64,000 nt of DNA from Colwellia sp. TT2012 (GCF_001440345.1 NZ_LJYX01000014.1:1-64000), one strand, 5' to 3'. Positions 15,693-25,387 are shown, counted from the first letter of the stretch. A program made the numbers and translations. The notes: generated by a model not told the origin, from the sequence alone.

Positions 15693-17012
15693 CTATAAGA
15701 AAAGCCTCAGATTTTGGCTTACTTCTTTTATCAGTGAGTCTGGTACTGCTTGCTCGCAGGCGTATTTATTCCAGTATGATACCACTTCGATGGTCTGGTT
15801 TAACACCTCATCTATCCTTCGTTTGCTAAAGATGGGGCTCAATTTTTCAAAGCTGTAGAAATCATCTCTAGTGAAGTTATCTTGTTTTCCGTTTAGTGTC
15901 ATCCAATGTTTACTTACCCAATGACTATCGGGTTTGTAGCTATAGGCTAAATCGTAAGCTGGGGCTAATTGCCATTTATGTTCTTTATCTAATATAAAAG
16001 CAAAGTTCTTCGCATGATCATCGTGATTTCGAGCGATTACATTAAAGACCATGCGTTTAAATAGCTGCATGGCATCGTCTGGACTCAGCAGCAATTTTCT
16101 TGCTGTGTTAAATAGCTCCGCATAAGAGTATGAGCCTATTTGTTTGTAGCTTATGTGCTCAAGGCCGTTTAATGTTTGTACATGTATCTTGTCATTGCCG
16201 TTGCGATCAAACCTCTCGGTGATAAAATGTCTACGTTTTCCTTCATTGAGCAAATGGCATGGCATCATATCGATACCACATTCTTTAGCTAATAAATGGT
16301 AGGTATATTCCATCGCGCCATAACCCATAGGGTCGCCAAAGGTTTCTTGATTTTTGTTGTGTTCGCTAACGCCGTCAAATTTCATCAGGTAATGGCTAAA
16401 ACCCTTTGGCGCATCAGTTTGACCTGAACGCACTTCGCTGAAATCGTTATTGAAGGCTAGCACCGCTTTTGGTCTAGCACCACCTGCGCTCATGCCTACC
16501 GACATAAGAGACATCATTGCTTCTTTGTTTTCTTGACCATTATTGGCTAGATTGGCGTGAAATTGTTGACGTTTGTCTAATACCTCTTGTGCGATAGTAA
16601 GGAGAGATTCAATGTGTATTGGCTGGGAAGCATTAAGATTTTTTCTTTTGGTCGCGGGTGAATAAGTTAAGGCTCCCATACCGCGCATGCCGGTATATTG
16701 TAGTCGTTGTAAAGGCGTGATATCACTTGTTGATTGACCTTGGCTAGCTATCCATGCATTCATTACGGCATTACCAAAATCGTCGGGGAGAGAATCGGCG
16801 ATAAGTCCTGGTAGTCCTTTAAAAGTAGCGTGGTCTATCTGGGGAAAGGTGTAAATCTTTTTCGCTAGCGGCATTTTGATGGGTGATAGTTCAATGCCGG
16901 TTTTGATAAAACTAGGGTAGTATTCAAACGCTCCCATTTGGGTATCGCTGTTGTAGCTGACTGCGCCTACGTCGTATCCTTGGTACTTAACCTTTATTAC
17001 CTCGGTTACCAT
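15693..17012 (-). CDS. hipA: HipA-family serine/threonine kinase toxin
   Basis: 439 residues, the usual HipA length. N-terminal HipA_N-like part (GAVSYNSDTQMGAFEYYPS), then GGARPKAVLAF and HYLMKFD, the ATP-binding region. ITERFDRNG follows, then the catalytic motif NHDDHAKNFAF (about residue 330) and LAPAYDLAYS with the metal-binding Asp. HipA kinases phosphorylate glutamyl- or related tRNA synthetases, halting growth. It overlaps the upstream antitoxin gene by 7 bp (ATGGTAA), a typical antitoxin-first layout. The family also includes kinases that are not toxic alone. Confidence 0.9.
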   Translation of the reverse strand: MVTEVIKVKYQGYDVGAVSYNSDTQMGAFEYYPSFIKTGIELSPIKMPLAKKIYTFPQIDHATFKGLPGLIADSLPDDFGNAVMNAWIASQGQSTSDITPLQRLQYTGMRGMGALTYSPATKRKNLNASQPIHIESLLTIAQEVLDKRQQFHANLANNGQENKEAMMSLMSVGMSAGGARPKAVLAFNNDFSEVRSGQTDAPKGFSHYLMKFDGVSEHNKNQETFGDPMGYGAMEYTYHLLAKECGIDMMPCHLLNEGKRRHFITERFDRNGNDKIHVQTLNGLEHISYKQIGSYSYAELFNTARKLLLSPDDAMQLFKRMVFNVIARNHDDHAKNFAFILDKEHKWQLAPAYDLAYSYKPDSHWVSKHWMTLNGKQDNFTRDDFYSFEKLSPIFSKRRIDEVLNQTIEVVSYWNKYACEQAVPDSLIKEVSQNLRLFL

Positions 17013-17359
17013 GTGGCAGTGTCCTTACTTTGGCTGCTATTTTTGCTCTTGCGGTCCGTTTTGCTCGGGCTAGTTGCTCTTTTACGTTCTTTACCTTGTA
17101 GTTTAATGAGCTGAACGGGAGATATTTCTTGTTTGGGGATAAAGGAATTGAGCTGCTCTGTCATTTCAAGCGCGATGAGAATAGCTATCATGGACTCAAG
17201 TGTTGATTTTCCTTTTTCGCTATTGGTTACTGCTTTAAGAGATAAACCGGCTTTTTGAGCTAATGTTTTTTGGGTGAGGTTGGCATTGAGTCGAGCGGTT
17301 TTAATTCGCTCGCCCAGTTCGCCCGCAATGGCATACGCTGTTAATTGGTCAAAAGACAT
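17006..17359 (-). CDS. hipB: HipB-type XRE antitoxin
   Basis: 117 residues from ATG 17359 (MSFDQLTAYAIAGELGERIK). The helix-turn-helix TQKTLAQKAGLSLKAVTNSE is at about residues 30-50. A basic Ser/Lys-rich tail may bind HipA or DNA. The ATG is preferred over an upstream TTG because TTTTAGGG lies nine bases before it. HipB proteins dimerise, bind operators at their own promoter and neutralise HipA. Translationally coupled to hipA by overlap. Confidence 0.88.
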   Translation of the reverse strand: MSFDQLTAYAIAGELGERIKTARLNANLTQKTLAQKAGLSLKAVTNSEKGKSTLESMIAILIALEMTEQLNSFIPKQEISPVQLIKLQGKERKRATSPSKTDRKSKNSSQSKDTATW

Positions 17360-17404
17360 AATGTACCCTAAAAGATGTTTTATTGGAGATATACCTAAAT
17401 ACAA

Positions 17405-17512
17405 CCCTTAAAGGGAGTATTACACAGCATAAAAAAATAATCAATGGTAACAACGTACAAGTCTTTAAGGGATGATTGACGCCTTATGTGCACAGTAAGC
17501 CCCCTTAAAGGA
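17405..17512. promoter_or_regulatory. Probable hipBA operators, three copies
   Basis: Three near-palindromic copies of CCCTTAAAGGG stand upstream of hipB: 17405-17415, 17462-17472 (as TCTTTAAGGGA) and 17501-17512. They are spaced about 57 and 39 bp, the pattern expected for cooperative autorepression. The core differs from the E. coli TATCC-N8-GGATA box, so it is assigned by position only. Confidence 0.6.
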
Positions 17513-17711
17513 TTGTTTAGAGGAGTACTTACAAACGACTTGACCACCTAACTTAACAGAAGCGTGAACTTAATGAACTTAACAGACAGCCACTCAAAAT
17601 TTTCAATAAAAAAAGCATAAACAACAAAATACGATAATTGTACATGTTGGTTTGTTTGTATAGGCTAACATGGTAAATTGAGGCCATCATAGGTTTAACT
17701 CACTAGAAAGA

Positions 17712-18776
17712 TTGATTTTATTGAATACACCACCTGAAATAGATGACCTTAAAAGCAAAAACATCACTCAACCGCATGTTGTTGCCATATTTGCTTTAGT
17801 GGGTATGTTAATTACACCGGTCATGGCTATTATTGCGTTTTATAACCATAATAACCTGCTAGCCGCCGTTTTAATTATGGCTAGCTTTATTTACTTTATC
17901 GGCTATTACATTTACAAAAAGTTCCAAAATACCGCCTTAAGTTCAGTAATAATCCTTTATTCACTGTATTTATTAATGTTTTATCTTGTCTATACTGGCG
18001 GTGTTGCCAACTCTGGGCCTTTATGGATTTTTATGGTGGCACCGGTGTCATTATTTATTCATGGCTTCAAACGAGGTCTATTGGAGATTTTCATATTCAT
18101 CACTATTGTCGGTTTCATCATGTTTATGCCGACAGAAATTATCGCTCATCCTACATACAACACAGAATTTAAATTACGTTTAATCTACTCTTTTTTAACG
18201 GTAACCTTTCTATCCGCTTTATATGAATATTCACGCCAGCAGTCTTTTAAACACATTTTAGAGTTGACTAAAGAATACCGGAAACTCGCGTACTTTGACC
18301 CCCTAACACATTTATCTAATCGGCGTGATGCATTAAGAATTTTAACACGTGAACAAGCCAGAATGTTGCGTACTCAACAGCCATTGTCAGTTGTATTATG
18401 TGATATTGACCATTTTAAGAAAGTTAATGACAACTACGGCCACAATGCTGGTGACGCAGTTTTAGTAGAGCTGGCAAACATATTCTCCGATAACATAAGA
18501 AAACAAGATTGTGTTGCTCGTTGGGGAGGTGAAGAATTTTTATTTATTTTTCCACAAACATCCGCAAAAAACGCCTATATCATTACCGATAAAATTAAGC
18601 AGAAGATGCAAGATCATTTGATTCATTATCAGGGTAATAAAATCAAAGTGACTTTTAGTATGGGCATTGAAGAACTGCATAGCCATCAAAATATTGATGA
18701 GGTTATCAACCGTGCTGACAAATACCTATATCAAGCGAAAAACTCAGGAAGAAACCAAATATATCCTAAGTTTTAA
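17712..18776 (+). CDS. Membrane diguanylate cyclase (GGDEF)
   Basis: 354 residues. About six hydrophobic helices (residues 20-180) form an integral sensor domain of MASE-like type. After a short linker comes YFDPLTHLSNRRDA and a GGDEF domain with GGEEF at about 272-276 in RWGGEEFLFIF. An Arg-x-x-Asp inhibitory site is not obvious. Makes cyclic-di-GMP in response to a membrane-sensed signal. The start is TTG; no ATG occurs before codon 33, and AGAAAG lies upstream of the two candidate TTGs (17712, 17721). Single gene. Confidence 0.9.
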   Translation: MILLNTPPEIDDLKSKNITQPHVVAIFALVGMLITPVMAIIAFYNHNNLLAAVLIMASFIYFIGYYIYKKFQNTALSSVIILYSLYLLMFYLVYTGGVANSGPLWIFMVAPVSLFIHGFKRGLLEIFIFITIVGFIMFMPTEIIAHPTYNTEFKLRLIYSFLTVTFLSALYEYSRQQSFKHILELTKEYRKLAYFDPLTHLSNRRDALRILTREQARMLRTQQPLSVVLCDIDHFKKVNDNYGHNAGDAVLVELANIFSDNIRKQDCVARWGGEEFLFIFPQTSAKNAYIITDKIKQKMQDHLIHYQGNKIKVTFSMGIEELHSHQNIDEVINRADKYLYQAKNSGRNQIYPKF

Positions 18777-18858
18777 TTTAACTATTTATTAATGAATAAA
18801 ATTTAGTGCCCCCTCCCTTTAGTCAGTTAGCGGTTAGAGAGAATTTAAAGTCACAGCA

Positions 18859-19263
18859 CTATTGTAGGTGTATTAAACCGGTTGCAACATTTTCAAAACC
18901 ATGGCAAATATATTCTTGGTTTGGCCGTTTTTTCTTGGCCATTTTGTGAAAATGCTCATAGCCCACTGAAAAGGCAAAGGGATTGGCGTTGTAATCGGCA
19001 TAGGCCTGATCGCTGCCGTTCTTAGCCTCTCTAATACCAGCAGCGAAAGAACTTAAGAAATCATCACGGTTGTTGATCAAAATGGTTATGTCACCACGGC
19101 CGTCATCCACAAGCTCTAGTGCACCCAATTCAATGTACTTATCAACTACGACAGGATTGAAAGCACCACGGTATTGTTCAGTTTCCATATCATATGAAAC
19201 GGAAGAATCATCTGTTGCTTCCATAAATGAGACAAATAACTCTCTTACTTTTTTTGAAATCAC
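18859..19263 (-). CDS. Unknown cytosolic protein, 134 residues
   Basis: No family recognised. Acidic N-terminal half (MISKKVRELFVSFMEATDDS.., then DKYIELGALELVDDGRGDIT), followed by FLSSFAAGIREAKNGSDQAY and a C-terminus with basic residues. No signal peptide or membrane segment. Coding-like codon use and ATG at 19263. It ends 80 bp from the convergent GGDEF gene. Confidence 0.6.
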   Translation of the reverse strand: MISKKVRELFVSFMEATDDSSVSYDMETEQYRGAFNPVVVDKYIELGALELVDDGRGDITILINNRDDFLSSFAAGIREAKNGSDQAYADYNANPFAFSVGYEHFHKMAKKKRPNQEYICHGFENVATGLIHLQ

Positions 19264-19513
19264 GCACTCTTCCTTACTTAACCCATCTTCAGGGAATTAA
19301 TCAACTTAGGCTATTTTATATTAAAACTCGGACTTATAGGACTTTTACTGCTCGGTTAAACATAAAGACTTGCCAACATCGACAAAAGATTTGCTTGCCT
19401 TATTAACTATCAAACTCATAATAATAACTATAGGTTAATAAAAATCTGTGGCCAATTTTACTGACCACTGCACAGTTTATTATGTCGGCACATAACTGGC
19501 TTAAATCTAACCA

Positions 19514-19541
19514 TAAAAAAAGCCCTTAAAGGGCTTTTAAA
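19514..19541. terminator. Rho-independent terminator, usable both ways
   Basis: Stem AGCCCTTAAAGGGCT at 19521-19535 with an A run before and a T run after. It follows the end of the minus-strand gene 19573-19863. Confidence 0.8.
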
Positions 19542-19572
19542 ATTTCAACGTGTGAAGCACTTATCTTCGGCG

Positions 19573-19863
19573 TTATACCTCAGCTAGTTTTTTATATCCC
19601 AAAAATCTACTGAGGAATATTTCGACGCCAATAAAAGCAAAAGGAACAATTGAGGCAATAAATAACGACAATAAAATGCCAAATGACCACTGTTGCTTCT
19701 TAGCAACTATCAGAGATAAGAAGAGGTAAATCATGAATAACACACCATGAAGCATACCTAATTGAGAAACATAATCTCGGCTGACAAAACCAAGGGTAAC
19801 GCTTAATAGAATTAAGAAAGATAAGCCTTCTAACATACTGATGATACGAAAACACTTGAGCAT
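19573..19863 (-). CDS. DUF3817 integral membrane protein
   Basis: 96 residues with three hydrophobic segments (about 10-28, 37-55 and 63-85). The motifs EGLSFLILL at the start, LGMLHGVLFMIYLF in the middle and QWSFGILLSLFIASIVPF at the end match DUF3817 small membrane proteins of unknown function. Ends just before a bidirectional terminator. Single gene. Confidence 0.8.
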   Translation of the reverse strand: MLKCFRIISMLEGLSFLILLSVTLGFVSRDYVSQLGMLHGVLFMIYLFLSLIVAKKQQWSFGILLSLFIASIVPFAFIGVEIFLSRFLGYKKLAEV

Positions 19864-20099
19864 TATTATTACCGGTAAAACAAAAGCGCATTATCCTGTC
19901 CTATGAGGATGGCGTCAAACTTATAAGCAGAGCTAACCGCATGAGCTACAATTTATTACATATAGCGGCTCAACATAACCCTAGGTAGTTTAACTGTAAG
20001 CCTTTACTTATATGCTATAAAGCTTTACAGGACTGCAATATCGTCTGCCAGAACAGCGTTTTAAATTGTCCTTTATGCATAACAGTGCCATTGCAGAAA

Positions 20100-20492
20100 T
20101 TAGCTACTTTTTCTTGCCTGATTATCTACCAGTTCGTCCACTGATTTTTTAACAAAATCGTATTGATGGTAATCGTCATCTACAATGTCGTGGTCTATTT
20201 TTACTATGTCTAAGTCAATGGTACGCGGGCCATTTTTATTGTTGCTCCGTACTCGCCCCAATTGTGCTTCTATGGCTTTTAAATGGTTTTTCATCTCAGT
20301 AACATTGAGCGAACAATAAAATGAAAAGGCAGTATTAATAAAGTCTGCCTGTTCGGTAAAGCCTACAGCTTTGGTGCATAATAATGTGGCTATATTTACC
20401 TGTGAGTCGATTTTTTTAATCTGCTCAAACGCTTGTTGAATATGTTTTTCAGCTTCAATATTTGAGCCAACCCCGACAATATAAAATGGCAT
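20100..20492 (-). CDS. folK: HPPK-like pyrophosphokinase (short FolK paralogue)
   Basis: 130 residues of the 6-hydroxymethyl-7,8-dihydropterin pyrophosphokinase fold. VGVGSNIEAEKHI is the N-terminal GSN loop, TEQADFINTA the pterin-binding turn, and GPRTIDLDIV the full signature for ATP and magnesium. About 30 residues shorter than E. coli FolK, ending soon after the signature. It starts inside the folX stop (TAATG) and is last of four overlapping genes. A main folK probably exists elsewhere, so this copy may act on monapterin or serve as a paralogue. Confidence 0.85.
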   Translation of the reverse strand: MPFYIVGVGSNIEAEKHIQQAFEQIKKIDSQVNIATLLCTKAVGFTEQADFINTAFSFYCSLNVTEMKNHLKAIEAQLGRVRSNNKNGPRTIDLDIVKIDHDIVDDDYHQYDFVKKSVDELVDNQARKSS

Positions 20493-20842
20493 TAGGCAAA
20501 ACGTTCCGCCGTAACAGAGACACTTTTTGCGTAGCGTAAGGCTCCTGGCTTAGCAATTTTTATCTTGGCGTGTAAGGCGCCATCAAACGATAGAATCAAC
20601 TCTAAGAGTATGCCCAGTAACCGTTCAATGGTGTTATAACTGGAATTCAACACTACCGATAAAATCTCTTTATTGACCGTGCGATAATTAACACAATCGG
20701 CTATATCATCAGACATCATCGCCTTAGATATGTCGGTATCAATCCAGTAATCAATGATGAGTTTTTGTTTATTTTCACGTTCTTCATCGGTAATGCCGAG
20801 AATGGCATAAATTTCTAGTTTTTCAACATATATGGTGGACAT
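20492..20842 (-). CDS. folX: Dihydroneopterin triphosphate 2'-epimerase
   Basis: 116 residues of the FolB/FolX tunnelling fold. [17 protein letters not shown] at the N-terminus, DCVNYRTVNKEI in the middle and GALRYAKSVSVT at the end fit E. coli FolX (LRYADSVSMT) better than FolB. FolX epimerises dihydroneopterin triphosphate to the monapterin form. Its start lies 28 bp inside folM, and its last base is the first of folK, so the four genes are translationally coupled. Confidence 0.88.
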   Translation of the reverse strand: MSTIYVEKLEIYAILGITDEERENKQKLIIDYWIDTDISKAMMSDDIADCVNYRTVNKEILSVVLNSSYNTIERLLGILLELILSFDGALHAKIKIAKPGALRYAKSVSVTAERFA

Positions 20843-21615
20843 TGTAAGTGACTCCCTCCGTCTATTTGCAGTGTTTGTCCCGTGATAGAATGATTTTTTG
20901 ATAAAAATTCAATGGCTGAAAATAAATCAGCTAACGGCACTTTTCGTTGTAAAATATTGATGTCTTTGGTCGCCAATTGAGCACTACTTTTGCTACTCAA
21001 CGGACTACTAATCTGGGTACTTACCTCGGTATCAGCAACCGTTGCTTCTAAGACAAACCCCGGTGCGATAGCATTAACCCGCACATGGGGCGCACATTCT
21101 ATTGCCGCCAATTCAGTTAAGGTTTCTTGGGCTTTTTTTGAAATGAAATAAGCCGCTTTACTGGTGTAAAGGTGTGACAAATTGGCATCGGAAATATTAA
21201 TAATTTGGCACGGTTTGTTTTGTTTTATAGCCTGTTTTACCAAGGCCTGAATTAATAACCAGGGACTGGTAAGGTGAATATTAAGGTTGCTTTGAATTTG
21301 CGCTAAAGACGAAGTAAGTAATGAGCCTTGTTCAAACACTGAAGCATTATTTATCAATAGTTCAATATGAGGCACCTGCTTAAGAAGTTCCTCAAAGCGT
21401 TGTTCAATGGTCGCCGGCTCATTTAAATTGGCCTGCCATAAGAACACCTCAATATTAAATGCTTCTAATTGCGTTTTTAAGGCTAATGCTTCGGTTTCAG
21501 CTTGATGATAATGCAGGACAATATTCTTGCCACTTTTGGCAAACTCTTGATTGAGATAGGCGCCGATACGCTTTGCCCCGCCGGTGACTAATACCCAAGG
21601 TTTATTGTTCATCAA
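20815..21615 (-). CDS. folM: Dihydromonapterin reductase (SDR)
   Basis: 266-residue short-chain dehydrogenase. [15 protein letters not shown] is the Rossmann TGxxxxIG loop, [10 protein letters not shown] the NNAS motif, and S-x12-Y-x3-K is seen in the [21 protein letters not shown] region. The tail [12 protein letters not shown] is typical. FolM reduces dihydromonapterin to tetrahydromonapterin with NADPH. Overlaps folE by 4 bp (ATGA). A Ser/Thr-rich insertion (about residues 195-215) is not usual. Confidence 0.88.
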   Translation of the reverse strand: MMNNKPWVLVTGGAKRIGAYLNQEFAKSGKNIVLHYHQAETEALALKTQLEAFNIEVFLWQANLNEPATIEQRFEELLKQVPHIELLINNASVFEQGSLLTSSLAQIQSNLNIHLTSPWLLIQALVKQAIKQNKPCQIINISDANLSHLYTSKAAYFISKKAQETLTELAAIECAPHVRVNAIAPGFVLEATVADTEVSTQISSPLSSKSSAQLATKDINILQRKVPLADLFSAIEFLSKNHSITGQTLQIDGGSHLQCPPYMLKN

Positions 21616-22154
21616 TCTCTAATCAACTGTAAAAATTCAGCGCGAGTGTCTTTGCATTTCAAAAAGGAACCGAGCATACAGGAGGTTTTCATTTCGGAGT
21701 TTTGTTTTTCAACACCACGCATACGCATACACAAATGAGAGGCAGATATGACCACACCAACTCCCTTAGCATCAGTAACCGCCATGATCGCGTGGGCAAT
21801 CTCCTGGGTTAAATTTTCCTGAATTTGCAAACGACGGGCGTACATATCAACAATACGTGCTATTTTAGATAGTCCTAATACTTTGCCGTTGGGGATATAG
21901 CCAATGTGACAGCGACCAGTAAAAGGTAACATATGGTGTTCACACAATGAATATAATTCAATGTTATTAACAACGACCATAGAATCACAATCTGAGTTGA
22001 ATAAAGCACCGTTAATCACGGAGTTTAAATCTTGCTCATAGCCTTGAGTTAGAAATTTCAACGCCTTTGCGGCGCGTTTAGGTGTATCTAACAAACCTTC
22101 ACGTTGTGGGTCTTCACCTATTTGCTCAATAATCGATTTAAATTCTTGTTCCAC
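21612..22154 (-). CDS. folE: GTP cyclohydrolase I
   Basis: 180 residues, full length. [30 protein letters not shown] (zinc Cys and His), [20 protein letters not shown] and HLCMRMRGV (second zinc Cys) are all present. Converts GTP to 7,8-dihydroneopterin triphosphate, the first step of both folate and monapterin synthesis. First gene of folE-folM-folX-folK, which makes this a tetrahydromonapterin operon. The 5' region has no recognisable riboswitch; a dispersed repeat lies 180 bp upstream. Confidence 0.95.
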   Translation of the reverse strand: MEQEFKSIIEQIGEDPQREGLLDTPKRAAKALKFLTQGYEQDLNSVINGALFNSDCDSMVVVNNIELYSLCEHHMLPFTGRCHIGYIPNGKVLGLSKIARIVDMYARRLQIQENLTQEIAHAIMAVTDAKGVGVVISASHLCMRMRGVEKQNSEMKTSCMLGSFLKCKDTRAEFLQLIRD

Positions 22155-22339
22155 TTTTTTAATACCTATTTAATTTGTTAACTTGATAGGGCATGTTTAC
22201 ACATGCTGTTTGTACACATCGTTGGATTACAACTATATACCCTTCATCATTCAAAGTGCTCGATTTCAGTAGGAATTAAAAGGGCTTTAGGCAAGGGAAA
22301 TAATGTAAGCATAGTCACTCTATGGTTTGATTATTTAAC

Positions 22340-22566
22340 GCGGTATAAAGTCATTTTAAACCCATCAAAGAAGCGTTTGAGCAACATCACTTCATCGTTA
22401 CTGTAACTCATAATGACGCTACATGGATGGAACTGATTAGAGAATGCAGGAGCAATTATCCTGAGTATATTCTCCTGAACAACCATTATTTCATCACAGC
22501 GCCTTGAATTGAAATTGCTCAACCACTCTGAAACATGCATTTTGAATGGTAACGGGTATATACCCA
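22340..22566. repeat. Dispersed repeat family 2, copy 1
   Basis: A roughly 227-bp element, inverted relative to 53816-54063. Both share the blocks CATCAAAGAAGCGTTTGAGC, GAGAATGCAGGAGCAATTAT and the end GGTAACGGGTATA. Ends are partly complementary, MITE-like. A partial end (TATACCCTTCATCATTCAAA) lies at 22239. Frames read inside it are not treated as genes. Confidence 0.75.
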
Positions 22567-22628
22567 CGTTCATGGGCAACCTTAGTTAGTAATATCGAGC
22601 AATAAAAAACGTCTGTATATACAAATCA

Positions 22629-22853
22629 TTAAAAATTAGCACTCGCCCAGTGACTTAGCTCTTCAATGGGTTTAGGAAAACCTAGCGTATAGACAAAGCG
22701 ATTTTCTGTATCATCAAAAACACTATTTCCTACACCAAGCAAAACGAAACCATCGACTAACAGAGCACTTGCATCTTTGGCACATTCTGTTTCAATAACC
22801 CTGGTAACTTGCAGCAATATCTCTTGTGAGCTAGTGATTTCTGAGTTGTTCAT
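22629..22853 (-). CDS. Unknown small protein, 74 residues
   Basis: No family recognised. Cytosolic, mixed alpha/beta: MNNSEITSSQEILLQVTRVIE.., then VDGFVLLGVGNSVFDDTENRF and VYTLGFPKPIEELSHWASAN. ATG at 22853 with a GGAGTTAT stretch upstream. Codon use is ordinary, so it is probably a real small gene. Confidence 0.5.
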   Translation of the reverse strand: MNNSEITSSQEILLQVTRVIETECAKDASALLVDGFVLLGVGNSVFDDTENRFVYTLGFPKPIEELSHWASANF

Positions 22854-23303
22854 GATAACTCCTAAACTTATAACTGTTATTATGTAAACGATTTAGTCAT
22901 TCCATCTACATACCTACTTATTAACTTACCCTAAAGCCCTTAAATTTCAAGTTCTTATTTTAATTAAATGGAACTGTTTAACCTGAGGATTGAATATTTT
23001 GGTAAACGCTAGGTAATTACCCCTGAAACAAATGACCGTGAGTGCTAGTATATTGAATTCTAGCGGTTATTTTTATCATCCTAAGCGAGTACACTTTAAA
23101 CTGTAAAATAAACGGACATATTACAATCAGTATTGAAGGTTTCATAAATATCACAGACAGAAGACTTTACTGAAAATTTTTAATATCAGTCATTCAGACC
23201 AAAGCCAGCTATCAATCAAAGTTGAATGTTGAAGTGAAATAGCTGACTTTACTTTTACTTAGGTGTTCTTTAATTTTGTCTGTTGTAGGGCCTTGCTAAT
23301 AAC
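22854..23303. other. Intergenic region, no gene seen
   Basis: 450 bp downstream of ilvE. AT-rich; no terminator stem, attC or repeat from the families described here was found. Confidence 0.5.
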
Positions 23304-24368
23304 TTAAAGAGACTCTATCCAGCCAAACTTGTCTTCACGGGTACCATATTGAATACCGGTTAATTCATCATAAAGAGCCTTAGCCACTGGACCGGTTTGA
23401 TTATCATTAATAACAAAATCTTTACCTTTAAAGCCCAGCTTACCCACGGGAGAAATTACCGCGGCGGTGCCACAACCAAAAACTTCAGTTATTTTGCCAC
23501 TTTTAATATCTTGTAAAACTGTTTCAATATCTAAATACATCTCAGTTATCTCATAACCCAGTGTTGGTGCAATTTTTAAAATAGAATCACGGGTTATACC
23601 GGGTAAAATACTGCCACTTAGCTCTGGTGTATAAATATGCTTACCTTCGTAAACGAAACAGATATTCATTGCGCCTACTTCTTCAATATATTTACCTTCA
23701 ATCGCATCAAGCCATAAAACTTGCGAATAGCCCTGTTTTTTAACTTCTTCAGAGGCATAAAGACTGGCAGCATAATTGCCGCCGGTTTTTGCTTCACCGA
23801 CGCCACCCTTAACGGCTCTTCTAAGTTCGTCAGCAACATAAACAGAAATAGGTGTTAAGCCACCAGCAAAATAACTACCTGCAGGGCCGGTAATGATAAA
23901 GTGGCAATAACTAGCGCTTGCGCCTAAACCGAGTTTGGGCGTGGTCGCAATCATTGTTGGTCGTATATATAATGACGCGCCTTGTTCATTTGGCACCCAA
24001 GCTTGGTCTAATAGTACCAAAGATTTTATTGCGTCAAGATGAAGCGCTTCATCAACTTTAGGCATTACCATACGCTCCGCAGAGCGATTAAAGCGCTTAA
24101 TATTGTCTAGTGGACGGAACAAGTTTATACCGCCATCAGGTTTACGATAGGCTTTCAGCCCTTCAAATATTTCCTGACTATAGTGAAAAACTGCTGCGGA
24201 TGGATCCAAAGATAAAGCGTGATAAGGGCTGATAAGCGCATCATGCCAGCCTTTGCCTTCATCAAATTCTTGGGTGAACATGTGATCAGAAAATGTTGCG
24301 CCAAAACTGTATTCTTTTGGACAAGAATTACGTTCTGCCGGTGCCAGTGCTTTTATTTCTATAGACAT
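23304..24368 (-). CDS. ilvE: Branched-chain amino-acid aminotransferase
   Basis: 354-residue PLP enzyme of the longer BCAT type (like mitochondrial or Bacteroides BCAT, not the 309-residue E. coli IlvE). Visible: FHYSQEIFEGLKAYRKPDGG, RMVMPKVDEA, YIRPTMIAT and the PLP-lysine segment EAKTGGNYAASL. IEEVGAMNICFV, GSILPGITRDSIL and FGCGTAAVISPVG follow. It performs the last step of Val, Leu and Ile synthesis with glutamate. AAAGGA precedes the ATG at 24368. Single gene. Confidence 0.93.
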   Translation of the reverse strand: MSIEIKALAPAERNSCPKEYSFGATFSDHMFTQEFDEGKGWHDALISPYHALSLDPSAAVFHYSQEIFEGLKAYRKPDGGINLFRPLDNIKRFNRSAERMVMPKVDEALHLDAIKSLVLLDQAWVPNEQGASLYIRPTMIATTPKLGLGASASYCHFIITGPAGSYFAGGLTPISVYVADELRRAVKGGVGEAKTGGNYAASLYASEEVKKQGYSQVLWLDAIEGKYIEEVGAMNICFVYEGKHIYTPELSGSILPGITRDSILKIAPTLGYEITEMYLDIETVLQDIKSGKITEVFGCGTAAVISPVGKLGFKGKDFVINDNQTGPVAKALYDELTGIQYGTREDKFGWIESL

Positions 24369-24423
24369 AGTTTTTCCTTTACGGTATCCGTTTTTAGTAT
24401 TTTAATTTTGGATAGTTAACTTT

Positions 24424-24600
24424 TAGATTACTTGAGCATAAATGTCTCTGACGATGATTACTCGCTGAATTTCACTCGTGCTTTCATATATTGTGGTGAT
24501 TCTAACATCACGTGCTGGTCGTGCTAAAGGATATTCTTTAATATATCCAGCACCACCTTATAATTGTAATGCGATATAACCGCCACCATCCGCTTGTTAT
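24424..24600 (-). pseudogene. Acyl-CoA dehydrogenase C-terminal remnant
   Basis: The frame gives GGYIALQL, a stop where the family has a residue, then [20 protein letters not shown] and [19 protein letters not shown]. This is the conserved acyl-CoA dehydrogenase end (GGxGYIKEYP.. IYEGTSEIQR). The catalytic and FAD domains are gone. It lies right upstream of ilvE and is the trace of a deleted beta-oxidation or branched-chain catabolic gene. Confidence 0.8.
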
Positions 24601-25027
24601 GAGGAAAATAATAGTGTTTTTGATTACCTTATTCGGGTTGAAAAATATTTTTAGCCTGCAACGTCAATGATCACGGAAATTTTTGTCATTATAATTTCCC
24701 TTAATATTTATTTTTATGCATAATAACATTTATACTGTATATAATTACAGGTACGACGTAAGTCTATACAGATAATTAAAATTAAGAGCTGTATCAAAGC
24801 TATCTTAAGGATTTTAGCGTTGGCCTACGCACCCACTTGATGCTGCTATCGGTGATCATATGAGGGAATAACCTTTATCACTGTCCGCTTGTCCGCGCCG
24901 CTTTGTGTTCACCGGCTATGCTCGTACAAGCGCTTAAAGCCAAAAGCCTTATTCAGTGATTATTACTAGTAATACTAAGCTCTTATGAGGACAAAAAACT
25001 GCTTTCATATACCGGTAATAAATCCCT
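24601..25027. other. Intergenic region, no gene seen
   Basis: About 430 bp. Slightly more GC-rich around 24810-24950 than its surroundings, but with no open frame, hairpin or known repeat. Confidence 0.4.
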
Positions 25028-25387
25028 TTACGTCAACCAAGCAAGCGCTTCATCACGATTACCGAACACTTCAATGTTTAATGTTTTAGAACTTGGAATG
25101 GTTGCTGAAAAATCAGCACTCATCTTGGCCATTCTATTTGGCGCAAATACGGCAATTTTATCTATAGCAGCTAAGGACCCAAATTTTATTAGTGCATCGA
25201 GTTGGCTTGAATAGGAATGGCTTTTGTTAATGAGTAATGAAAATGACTGACTAAAAAGTGACAATAAGCAATGATGAATTTCAGCTACCATGGTCATATT
25301 AATATCAACGCCACTATCAACGGTGATTTCAGCAAGGTCATCGCGCAGAACACAAATTCTGGCAAATGAGATTTGGATTATATCCAT
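25028..25387 (-). CDS. STAS/SpoIIAA-like domain protein
   Basis: 119 residues. A strand-helix pattern (ARICVLRDDLAEITVDSGVD, then HHCLLSLFSQSFSLLINKSH) leads to FGSLAAIDKIAVFAPNRMAKMSAD and IEVFGNRDEALAWL. That last segment is common at the end of SpoIIAA/STAS-like proteins. No signal or membrane segment. Role unknown; the family link is by pattern only. Confidence 0.5.
   Translation of the reverse strand: MDIIQISFARICVLRDDLAEITVDSGVDINMTMVAEIHHCLLSLFSQSFSLLINKSHSYSSQLDALIKFGSLAAIDKIAVFAPNRMAKMSADFSATIPSSKTLNIEVFGNRDEALAWLT

Noticed and set aside
22331..22579. A minus-strand frame in repeat family 2
   Set aside because: It lies inside a dispersed repeat and the second copy does not keep the frame.
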